Source: Stigmatella aurantiaca DW4/3-1 (GTDB taxonomy: Bacteria > Myxococcota > Myxococcia > Myxococcales > Myxococcaceae). Taken from it: a stretch of 64,000 nucleotides of DNA. The DNA lies in NCBI RefSeq assembly GCF_000165485.1, contig NC_014623.1, forward strand, positions 10,186,893 to 10,250,892. The letters are read 5' to 3'. Each line of letters begins with the position of its first letter. The first letter of the stretch is position 1. A model generated the notes under the pieces. That model saw only the letters and a program-made list of their open reading frames with translations. It searched no databases and was not told the DNA's origin. Positions 24,831 to 32,206 of this stretch are shown here, in pieces. The position numbers were made by a program, and so were the translations under genes.

Positions 24831-26447
24831 TTAGAGCCTCCGGAGGGTGGCGGCCTTGAGGGCCGGCGGGGCCTTGTCCTTGGCGGTGCTGGGCGCCAGG
24901 CGGATCTCCAGCTTCACCGCGCCCTTGGCCCCCTTCAGCGAGGCGGGTGCCGAGAGGGCCTGGAGTCTGGGGGACAGCGGCACGGCAAAGGTGGTGTCGT
25001 GCTTCATGCCGTGCATCGGAGGGCCGAAGAAGGCCACCGTGCCGCCGTAGTACGGGCTGTCGGCATCGACCGAGGTGACGTCGGCGGGCGCGTTGACCAG
25101 CACGTCGAACTCCCGGGGGCTCGATGGCTCGGTGGGGCGAGACACCGTGAGGGTGGCCACCACCGGCCGCGCGGGCGCGTTGGCGTCCGCCGCCTTCGCC
25201 ACCGGTGCCGGGAGGGTGAGGGCGGCGACGCCCTTCTTGAGCGTGGCCTTGGCCGGAGCCTCGGCCTTCGCCGCCACCAGCCGTGCCCCTGCCGGCGCCG
25301 TGACCGGCTCCTCGTAGGTGTACCCAAACCGCTCGGTGCTGAGGTAGTCACCGGCCTTGCCATCGAGCACGAAGGTGCCGTCCGAGCGAACGAAAAACAG
25401 GAACGGATCGTTGGACAGCTGCTCCAGCTCCTTGCCCTGCGGGAGGATGTGCAGGCCCAGCCGCTGCTGCTTGCGCGTCCACACATCCCAGAGCCGGTCC
25501 ATGTTCGCGTGGTGCAGGAAGAAGATCGGGTCCACGGGAGACAGGAAGTTGGTCATGCTGCCGAAAGGGCCCGGGTTCCAGGGTCCCACGCCACCGATGT
25601 AATTGTGGACCTTGTTGTGCGGATGGCCCTCGAGCACGGAGAACTGGGTGGCCGAGCCCGGCATGGTGACGTGCGACGGCGTCTTGGAGCTGGTGAAGCT
25701 CAGCGTCACGTCATTGTTGTAGAACTGGACCGGCAGCAGCCCGGGGCCGACCACATCCCAGGAGACCTCGTGTGCCGTCTTGGGATCGAGCTTCGGATTG
25801 TCACGGGTGAGGTAGCGCGCCCGAGCGTTCGCGGCGAAGGCGGCGTCGCCCGGGTCCACGGAGCCCGTGCCCGGGTTGACGCCAATGACGCCATCCCAGA
25901 GCAGCTTGAAGTGGGTGTAACCGCGGGCAGCCATCTGCTGGAGCTGCGTGGGGTTGAGCTGGTTCCAGTAGGCCTCCAGCGCTGGCTGGATGAAGGAGGT
26001 GAAGGTGCCGATGTCCTGGGTGTAGGGCGCGTACGCCGCGTCGGCCGGCGTCAGCACGCTGTCGAACATCTCGCCGGGGATCTGCGGCAGCTCCGTCCAG
26101 TCCCAGTACGGGAAGGCGAAGGAGGGATCGCCGCTGAGCGAGCGGATCGTCTCCTCGACGTAGCCCACGTAGCCCCGGTGCCAGACATAGAACCACCAAT
26201 TGCCGTGCGGGCAGTCCATGAAGTGGATGAAGGCGTTGCGGAACCAGTTGCGCGGATCGCTCGCAGGCAGCTTGAGCATCGCTTGGATGCCTTTGGCATA
26301 GCTCTTGAGCATCTCCTTGCCCTTGTCGGTCGTCACGTTGTAGCGGATGTACTTCGCGGATTGCGCTCGTGCGCTCTGGAAGGGCAGCATCGAAGCGCCA
26401 GCGAGGGTGGACGTCGTGACAAGGAATTCTCGCCGGGTGAAGGCCAT
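24831..26447 (-). CDS. Tat-exported tyrosinase (type 3 copper oxidase)
   Basis: Tyrosinases oxidise phenols to quinones through a binuclear copper site. The 538-residue protein begins with a Tat signal peptide (TRREFL at residues 4-9, cleavage near RAQ). CuA ligands are His75 (FIHFM), His81 (CPHGN) and His90 (VWHRGY). CuB has EGHPHNKVHNYIGG and the signature DPIFFLHHANMDRLW. The C-terminal about 200 residues form two beta-rich parts with an Ala/Lys-rich linker, which may shield the site as a plant-type polyphenol-oxidase extension does. The ATG at 26447 has AGGAG ten bases upstream. Downstream lies the small secreted protein. A role in melanin, protein cross-linking or phenolic defence is possible. 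Confidence 0.92.
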   Translation of the reverse strand: MAFTRREFLVTTSTLAGASMLPFQSARAQSAKYIRYNVTTDKGKEMLKSYAKGIQAMLKLPASDPRNWFRNAFIHFMDCPHGNWWFYVWHRGYVGYVEETIRSLSGDPSFAFPYWDWTELPQIPGEMFDSVLTPADAAYAPYTQDIGTFTSFIQPALEAYWNQLNPTQLQQMAARGYTHFKLLWDGVIGVNPGTGSVDPGDAAFAANARARYLTRDNPKLDPKTAHEVSWDVVGPGLLPVQFYNNDVTLSFTSSKTPSHVTMPGSATQFSVLEGHPHNKVHNYIGGVGPWNPGPFGSMTNFLSPVDPIFFLHHANMDRLWDVWTRKQQRLGLHILPQGKELEQLSNDPFLFFVRSDGTFVLDGKAGDYLSTERFGYTYEEPVTAPAGARLVAAKAEAPAKATLKKGVAALTLPAPVAKAADANAPARPVVATLTVSRPTEPSSPREFDVLVNAPADVTSVDADSPYYGGTVAFFGPPMHGMKHDTTFAVPLSPRLQALSAPASLKGAKGAVKLEIRLAPSTAKDKAPPALKAATLRRL

Positions 26448-26527
26448 ACCTGAGCGTCTCCTGAGCTGCGGGTTGGCCGGAGCATGACCACGTTTCCAAT
26501 GCCCCATCAATCCTTTCGGCGCCGCGC

Positions 26528-27247
26528 TCACCGGGACGGGGGGCGCTGGAGTTCCAGGCGCAGTGACTCCAAGAGGCCAGGCGGGTCTCCGTCCCGAAAG
26601 CCCGCGAGGCCCGCCTCGAAGTCGGCGCGCGCTCCAGCCCTGTCTCCCAGCCGGGCGCGCAGCGTTCCCCGCTCGTAAAGCAGCTCAGGGTCCACCGACT
26701 CCTCCTGCTCCGAGGCGATCGCGTCGGTGAGATCCTGAATGGCCTCCGTCAGTTGGCCCAACTGCGCCCGCGTCTGGGCGCGCTGCTGAAGCAGCCAGGA
26801 ATTGCCAGGGTCCTCGACCAAGGCCTGGGTCCAATCGCGCTCGGCCTCGGTGTGCTGGCCTGCCGCCTGGAGGGACTCGGCGCGCTTGGCATAGAGAATC
26901 AGCTTGCGGTGCCCCACGGACTCCACCGTGTTGAAGTCCGCCACGGCCTCCGCGTGACGGCCCAGCCGGGCCAAGGTGAGCGCCCGGTGGAACCGGGTGG
27001 TGAGGTGCCCTGGCGCCATCGTCAGGATGCGATCGAACCAGGGGAGCGCCTCGGCGGGGGCATGCCCCCAAATGCCGAGCGTCAGCCCCATCTCCAGCAG
27101 CACGCGCAGCTGTTCCGGGTGGGCTTCTGCCAGCTGCCGGATCTGGGCGAGCGCCTGCGCGTACCGCCCCCCGCGCCGCAGGCGATCCACCTCACGGAGC
27201 TGCCCGGACAGCTCCGGCGGCCACGGTATGCGTCCCTTGCGCTTCAT
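26528..27247 (-). CDS. Tetratricopeptide-repeat protein
   Basis: A 239-residue, all-helical cytoplasmic protein with about five TPR units: GGRYAQALAQIRQLAEAHPE, then APAEALPWFDRILTMAPGH, LGRHAEAVADFNTVES, AGQHTEAERDWTQALVEDPG and LGQLTEAIQDLTDAIAS. No signal peptide or membrane segment is visible. TPR proteins mediate protein-protein contacts. It lies upstream of the tyrosinase on the same strand with an 80-base gap and may be independently expressed. The N-terminus (MKRKGRIPWPPELSGQLREVDRL) has no strong SD. The partner is unknown. Confidence 0.8.
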   Translation of the reverse strand: MKRKGRIPWPPELSGQLREVDRLRRGGRYAQALAQIRQLAEAHPEQLRVLLEMGLTLGIWGHAPAEALPWFDRILTMAPGHLTTRFHRALTLARLGRHAEAVADFNTVESVGHRKLILYAKRAESLQAAGQHTEAERDWTQALVEDPGNSWLLQQRAQTRAQLGQLTEAIQDLTDAIASEQEESVDPELLYERGTLRARLGDRAGARADFEAGLAGFRDGDPPGLLESLRLELQRPPSR

Positions 27248-27348
27248 CCGTCGCGTCCTCCGTCAGCGGCATCCTGCCGGGGGAGGCCCCTGTGCACCAG
27301 TCCACCCCCTGCCACCGGCCTGCCAGCCGCCTGTTTCCGCGCGTCTGC

Positions 27349-27759
27349 TCAGGAGCGCTTTTGCGACTCGAGAAACGTCCCCACTTCTTGTTGAACATCC
27401 GGGGGGAAGTCCGCGAACTCCTGCACTTGGCGAACCTCGATCACCTCGTTCTCCGAGGCGGGGCAGCGCGATGCCCACGCGATGGCCTCCTCCTTGGACT
27501 TCACCTGGATCATCCAGTAGCCGCCGAGCACTTCCTTGGTCTCGGCGAACGGCCCATCGGTCACCCGGGGCTTGCCGCCGGGGAACGAGACGCGCGCGCC
27601 CATGGAGGGAGGGTGCAGCCCATCGAGCGCGAGCAGAACGCCGGCCTGCTGGAGGGACTCGTTGTACTTCATCATCGCGGCAACGGCCTGGGCGTCTGGC
27701 ATCGTGCCTGGCTCGGCCTTCTCGTATCCCTTGGGAATCATCAGCATCATGAAACGCAT
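27349..27759 (-). CDS. YCII-related (YciI family) protein
   Basis: A 136-residue protein starting MRFMMLMIPKGYEKAEPG. The YCII-related DGPI/DGPF fold is shown by AAMMKYNESLQQAGVLLALDGLHPP, TDGPFAETKEVLGGYWMIQV and KSKEEAIAWASRCP, with the C-terminal IEVRQVQEF. This family is typically associated with ECF sigma factors in other bacteria, but no sigma factor is nearby. ATG 27759 was chosen because the fold starts there. It is related to the protein at 48629-49060. Function is not known; some family members are thought to bind small molecules. Confidence 0.85.
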   Translation of the reverse strand: MRFMMLMIPKGYEKAEPGTMPDAQAVAAMMKYNESLQQAGVLLALDGLHPPSMGARVSFPGGKPRVTDGPFAETKEVLGGYWMIQVKSKEEAIAWASRCPASENEVIEVRQVQEFADFPPDVQQEVGTFLESQKRS

Positions 27760-28039
27760 GGCTTGCTCTCTTTGGGACTGCGGGTTCCGTGGGTGCGTCG
27801 AACCAGGGGCCGCGAGATCGACACGCCCCTCTTCTTTTTTTGACGTCCGCCAAGCATTCGAAATCACAGGGCTTGGCGGGGAGGCGGCATCCCCTCCGCC
27901 CGTTCACATCCCGGAAATCGCTATCACTGTGCAACCCAGCAGGTGGGTTTCTCTTTCAAAATCTCCTCCTTGAGACAAAGAAAAGTAAACTGCCCCGTCT
28001 TCACAGGTCGACGGCTCCCGGGGAGGGGGGCTTTCCACC

Positions 28040-28552
28040 ATGCATGCGCTTGTCCCTTCAGTCAGCGTTGGCCACGGCGCCCGCGGGGTCCTCCTGATCT
28101 CGGGGCTGCTTCTGACGGGATGCCGGCCAGCGCCGCTCTCCATTGAATCCAGCCGCGCCTGGAGCCCAGAGGAGACCGCCCAGCGGCTTCAGTGCACGCC
28201 CGAGCGGACCCACGGCACGTGGCAAGCCACCTCCACCCGGTACGACAGCGAATGTGACATGAAGATCGACGCGGTCCGCTACCTCCAATCCGCCCGGCTC
28301 AACGGCCGGCTCCCGGGCCTGGCCGAGCGAGACAACCTGGGCCTCTTCTTGCGTGCCGAGGGCCTGGCCGCCGCGGACATCGGGCCCAGCGTGCGGTTCA
28401 CGGGGTTCGAGGTGGTCAACGCGCTGCGGGGACCGCACGTGCTGAAGGTGAGGCTCTCCTCGGGCAAGGAGCTGGCCTTCTGCTGCGAGAAGGTGAAGGC
28501 CTGTGCCTCCGCGGAGGCGTGTACCTGCCGGAGTGATTGCAACGACGAGTGA
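28040..28552 (+). CDS. Lipoprotein of unknown function with Cys-rich C-terminus
   Basis: A 170-residue product with a signal peptide and lipobox LLLTGC (Cys at about residue 28). The mature part contains CDMKIDAVRYLQSARLNGRLPG and a C-terminal cluster of cysteines (FCCEKVKACASAEACTCRSDC), which could form disulfides outside the cytoplasm. It precedes the LysM gene by 15 bases on the same strand, so the two may be co-transcribed. The SD is weak. I do not recognise a family. Confidence 0.65.
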   Translation: MHALVPSVSVGHGARGVLLISGLLLTGCRPAPLSIESSRAWSPEETAQRLQCTPERTHGTWQATSTRYDSECDMKIDAVRYLQSARLNGRLPGLAERDNLGLFLRAEGLAAADIGPSVRFTGFEVVNALRGPHVLKVRLSSGKELAFCCEKVKACASAEACTCRSDCNDE

Positions 28553-28567
28553 CACAGGAGGCGCTTC

Positions 28568-29641
28568 ATGATCCAGCGGCACACGGTGAGACCCGGTGAA
28601 TCCCTGTCCACCATCGCGAGCAAGTACGGCATCAGGCGCTGGGAGCACATCTACCAATACCCCCTGAACAAGGCCTTCCGGGAGCGCACGCCCAACGCCA
28701 GCCTCATCCGCCCGGGCGACGTCGTCATCATTCCGGACAAGAGCCCGTCGCGCCAAGACACCCCTTTTGGAGACTACCTGGAGCAGCTCTTCGCGCTGGA
28801 GGAGGCAGCGATCCGGCAACAGTATTCGTTCCTGGATCGCATCACGGCGTTCCGGCTGATCCGGTATCCCAACACCCCCGTCCGGCAGTACGGCGGCACC
28901 ACCCTGGGAGGAGGTCCCTGGCCGCTCATCATTCCGGGGGCCGCGCAGGTCCAGATGCCGTCCTCCTGGCGGGAGAGCCCGCACAGGGAGCGCGTCCAGT
29001 TCCTGAGGGACCACTCCAACCCGGTCATCCACGGGGCGAAGGTGGACATGGGGCATGTCTTCGCGGGCCTGGACGCGCGCCTGCGCCCGTCGAGACTCCG
29101 CCTCACCCTCACGGGCATCCCCGCCATCGAGATGCGCTCCAACCACGAGGCCGCCACGTACGTGGGGGACCTGGGCAGCGTGGTGGCGCACTACGGGCCC
29201 AGCGCCGCGCGCACGCTGTGGAAAAAGGCCAAGGTGCCGGACCTCGTCTTGCAGAAAGCCTATTCCGACTGGGCCAGCGAGGAGGACATGCTGGGCAACA
29301 TCGACTCGTATTGCCTGCCCTTGGCCCCGGCGAAGACGGTGACCCAGAACCTGCTCGACTACTACCTGGACCCAGTCCAGGGCGTGCGCAAGCGCTTCTC
29401 GACATTCCTGGAGACGGTGCGGCTGACCCAGCCAGAAACCCGTCAAGCGCTCGACCGGGAGATGTTTCAAGCGGCCCTGTTGGTGCTCGCGGGAGACAAG
29501 TTGATGGGCGAGCTGTACCTTCTTTTCCAGCCCTCGGGCAGCATGGTTCAGGTCCCCAAGACCCTTCTCTACGCGGAAGCCATCCAGTGGACCCTCGAGC
29601 ACTTCACGGAGTGGTGCCAGCAGCGAGCCCGGAAGGAGTGA
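28568..29641 (+). CDS. LysM-domain protein
   Basis: A 357-residue protein with a single N-terminal LysM domain (HTVRPGESLSTIASKYGIR near residue 5, PGDVVIIPD near 57) that binds peptidoglycan or related glycans. There is no signal peptide, so export would need another route, or the domain acts inside. The remaining 300 residues contain VIHGAKVDMGHVFAGLDARLRP and a long helical C-terminal half without catalytic motif that I recognise. The SD AGGAGG lies six bases before the ATG. It follows a lipoprotein gene 15 bases upstream. A toxin/effector delivery role is possible because LysM proteins without signal peptides occur in contractile systems, but no such genes are nearby. Confidence 0.75.
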   Translation: MIQRHTVRPGESLSTIASKYGIRRWEHIYQYPLNKAFRERTPNASLIRPGDVVIIPDKSPSRQDTPFGDYLEQLFALEEAAIRQQYSFLDRITAFRLIRYPNTPVRQYGGTTLGGGPWPLIIPGAAQVQMPSSWRESPHRERVQFLRDHSNPVIHGAKVDMGHVFAGLDARLRPSRLRLTLTGIPAIEMRSNHEAATYVGDLGSVVAHYGPSAARTLWKKAKVPDLVLQKAYSDWASEEDMLGNIDSYCLPLAPAKTVTQNLLDYYLDPVQGVRKRFSTFLETVRLTQPETRQALDREMFQAALLVLAGDKLMGELYLLFQPSGSMVQVPKTLLYAEAIQWTLEHFTEWCQQRARKE

Positions 29642-29773
29642 GCCACCGGGCATCAAAACTGTCTCTGCCTCCGACCTGGAGCCCCTCTCCGGCGACAGCT
29701 ATGCGGCGGCGCTGCTGCAAGACGGCACGGAGGCATCCCCAACGCGGAGCTGTATTCGCCCTGAAGACATTCG
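29642..29773. other. Short gap between LysM gene and kinase gene
   Basis: About 130 bases. A plus-strand fragment near 29750 reads GAVFALKTFATAG in one frame, recalling the kinase beta-3 strand (VAxK), so a small kinase remnant may lie here. The evidence is too thin for a separate gene call. Confidence 0.2.
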
Positions 29774-31162
29774 CTACTGCGGGTGAGAGGTCTGCGGCCG
29801 GAGCGGGGAGAACATGGGCACGTAGCACCCCTTCTTCCATTCGTAATAGTTGGCGCCGCAAGGGGGCATCACATCGCCTGCCCGTACCCAGCACCCACCG
29901 TTGACCGTTGCCAAAGGTTTCTCGCAAGGGGGCAGCCGCTGACCGGGAAAGGGCTGCTTGGGCATGTCCAAGCTCACCCCACCCGATGCTGGCTCAAGGG
30001 AGGACAGAACGGTGGGCGCTTCGAGCACGGCATCCGCCAATCCCACCGTTCCCGCGTCCCGCTCCTCTCCCGCCTGGGCAGCCCAAGGACTTGTCTCAAG
30101 CCCCTCTTCCGGGCACGCCCCTCGCGCCCACTCCACCGAGAGCGCCACCGCCGCCCCCACGCATGCCGCCACCCACGGCACCCACTTCCGGGCTCGCCTC
30201 CCATCCGTCGCACGGCCGAAGCGCACCTCAGCAGCTTTTTCCACGGGCGACCCCATACGCCGTTCTGTCTCTGGATCCTGGCGCTCCGCAACGCGCTCCA
30301 GCGCTTGGGCCACCTCGGCAGCGCTGCCTCGCGCTGACGGCTCTTCCGAAAGCATTTGCTGAATGAGTTCGCCCCATTCTGCGCTCCCATCCACCCACTG
30401 CTCGGGCCCCGCCCACTCACGCCCCAATACCCGGTAGCCCTCTTCCGTCTTCTCCACCTTCACCTCTGGTGGATACCGGCCCGTCACCACACGGTACGCC
30501 GTCACTCCCAACGCATACACATCGTCCGCTGGCCCCGCCTCGTACCGGCCCACTCGCTGCCCCAGCCCCTCCCACTGAAATCTCAGCGACTCGGGGCTCT
30601 GGTACTCATACGTCCCGGGCGGCGGCGGCTCATGCGTCAGCGGACGGGCCCCCTCGTAATTCCCTGAGCCGAAGTCCATCAGCACCGCCCTCCCGTCCCC
30701 ACTCCTCACACGCACGTTGTCTCCCTTTACGTCCCGATGCACCCCTCCCACCTTGTGCGTCGCCTCCAGCGCCCTGGCCACCTGCCCCAACACCCGCGCT
30801 ACCTCTTTCGACGACACAAGCCGCTGCGCCGCCCACTCGTACAAACCCACCCCTTCCACCCACTCCATCACCAGATACGGGTACACACCTCCCCCCCGCA
30901 CCTTCCACTCTCCCCAGTCCTCCAGCCTCGGCACGCTCTCGTGCTTCACCCTCCTCAGCAACTCCCCCTCTCTCTCGAAGCGCGGATCCCACGCGTGCAA
31001 CGCCAGCTTCAGCGCGAACGCTTCGCCCTGCGGCTCCCCCGTTTTCTCCACTCGGTACACCGCGCCATAGGAGCCTCGGCCGCACGGGCTCACCACGCGC
31101 CAGGGGCCCACCTCCTCTCCTTCCTGGAGGGCCGCAGGTCTCATCCGGCGTGACGTTTCCAT
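29774..31162 (-). CDS. Transmembrane Ser/Thr protein kinase with Cys-rich exterior tail
   Basis: A 462-residue Hanks-type kinase. The glycine loop is GRGSYGAVYRVEK (about 28-40), Lys in FALKL, the catalytic loop VHRDVKGDNVRV (about 139), MDFGSGNYEG in place of a DFG loop with usual surroundings, and GTYEYQSPES in the activation segment. A transmembrane segment (WVPWVAACVGAAVALSVEW) near residue 330-350 separates it from an extracytoplasmic tail with a conserved-looking Cys pattern (PPCEKPLATVNGGCWVRAG, then PPCGANYYEWKKGCYVP). That tail motif recurs in myxobacterial kinases by my recollection. The ATG has a weak SD. Regulation of the kinase by ligand binding to the tail is inference. Confidence 0.88.
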   Translation of the reverse strand: METSRRMRPAALQEGEEVGPWRVVSPCGRGSYGAVYRVEKTGEPQGEAFALKLALHAWDPRFEREGELLRRVKHESVPRLEDWGEWKVRGGGVYPYLVMEWVEGVGLYEWAAQRLVSSKEVARVLGQVARALEATHKVGGVHRDVKGDNVRVRSGDGRAVLMDFGSGNYEGARPLTHEPPPPGTYEYQSPESLRFQWEGLGQRVGRYEAGPADDVYALGVTAYRVVTGRYPPEVKVEKTEEGYRVLGREWAGPEQWVDGSAEWGELIQQMLSEEPSARGSAAEVAQALERVAERQDPETERRMGSPVEKAAEVRFGRATDGRRARKWVPWVAACVGAAVALSVEWARGACPEEGLETSPWAAQAGEERDAGTVGLADAVLEAPTVLSSLEPASGGVSLDMPKQPFPGQRLPPCEKPLATVNGGCWVRAGDVMPPCGANYYEWKKGCYVPMFSPLRPQTSHPQ

Positions 31163-31172
31163 GGGCCGCAGC

Positions 31173-31397
31173 CTACCTGCTCTCCCTACAACACAGGTAA
31201 AGCGTAGGAACCCCTGTTGCTTGGCGCATCGCCTCGTCCTTGTGCACTCTCTTCCAGGAAATCCCTCTCTCCATGCAACCCCTCAGGTAGGCTGCTTTCG
31301 CACCTACTTCCCAGCCCAGATCGATCACAGCGGGGCTTGGGCAACAGGCAAGGCTCAGCCCCCTCTGGCGGGAGGGGGCCCGCGCCAGGTTATCCAA
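31173..31397 (-). CDS. Possible small ORF upstream of the kinase, uncertain
   Basis: A 74-codon frame ends 11 bases before the kinase start. Its C-terminal 50 residues look protein-like (DLGWEVGAKAAYLRGCMER, then GISWKRVHKDEAMRQATG), but the beginning is low-complexity and lacks an SD. It may be the tail of an eroded gene or chance. I recognise no family. Confidence 0.25.
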   Translation of the reverse strand: MDNLARAPSRQRGLSLACCPSPAVIDLGWEVGAKAAYLRGCMERGISWKRVHKDEAMRQATGVPTLYLCCRESR

Positions 31398-31554
31398 GCG
31401 CAGCGGCCATCAGGAGGATTCGGTCCGGGTTGGTTCGAGGTGTCGCCCCTCGGCGCCCTCGGGACGAACGGGTACGGCTGTCCTACAGGTTTGAACGGAC
31501 CTTCGTCGGCAAGGGCGCCTGCCCCCGCATGCGTCTGGGCAAGTCGGCAATGGA
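31398..31554. other. Gap with no identified gene
   Basis: Nothing convincing on either strand. The region contains a CCTACAGGTTTGAAC stretch that resembles the core of the repeat near 24130 and 49690, but matches only over about 14 bases. Confidence 0.3.
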
Positions 31555-32205
31555 CCGCTGGCGAACCCGTTGGCTGCGATGCAGGTGGTGAATGGCCTTG
31601 AAGGCGGATGGAACCGTGGTGGCGTGGGGCGCCAACGCACATGAGGCTCCCGTCATGGACTCCCTCGTCTCCCTGTCCGCCACCGTCCATGACCCCCACC
31701 CGGGAGACTCCCTCTCCCTGGCTTGGACGGCTTCCGGCGGCTCCTTCTCCGATTCCTCCTCTCCGGCCACCTCCTGGACAGCGCCTTCCGCCACCGGCGT
31801 TCAGACCCTCACCCTCACCGTGTGACGGACTCTCAGGGCGCCGCCGTCTCCCTCTCCGTCAACGTCCTCTCCGGCGCTTCCTCCGGCAACGCCGCCCTCA
31901 ACATCTCCTTCAACCTCTGGCCCTCCGTCTGCCCGGGCACCTGGACCAACGCCTCCTCCCGCTCCGCCTCCTTCGTCCCCTCATCCATTCCCGCGGGCGC
32001 CTGCAACAACTGCCTTCTACCAGTCCGCTCTCTCCGCCTCTCCGGGGCAGACGGTCACCATTGACGTCAACGCCCTGGAGCCCCAGTCCAGCTCGCTCAC
32101 GTTTGCCTGGAGCGCTGTCGCGGGCTCGCGGGGCTCACCCTCCCAGGGTGCCTCCTCCAGCCGCGTCACCTGGACGGCCCCTTCCTGCAACCCCGTGGGC
32201 ACCAC
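31555..32205 (+). pseudogene. Fragment of an RCC1/Ig-like-domain secreted protein
   Basis: A plus-strand fragment starts with an RCC1 repeat piece (MALKADGTVVAWGAN) and continues with an Ig-like bacterial module (VSLSATVHDPHPGDSLSLAW, then TASGGSFSDSSSPATSWTAP). A stop at about 31825 breaks it. The next frame continues the same style of module (DSQGAAVSLSVNVLSGASSG, then NAALNISFNLWPSVCPGTW). Another frame carries an Ig-like block (ALEPQSSSLTFAWSAVAG) to about 32190. No start or signal peptide remains. It is a truncated and frameshifted relic whose 3' end abuts the FHA-MBL gene. Confidence 0.65.
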
Positions 32206-32206
32206 C

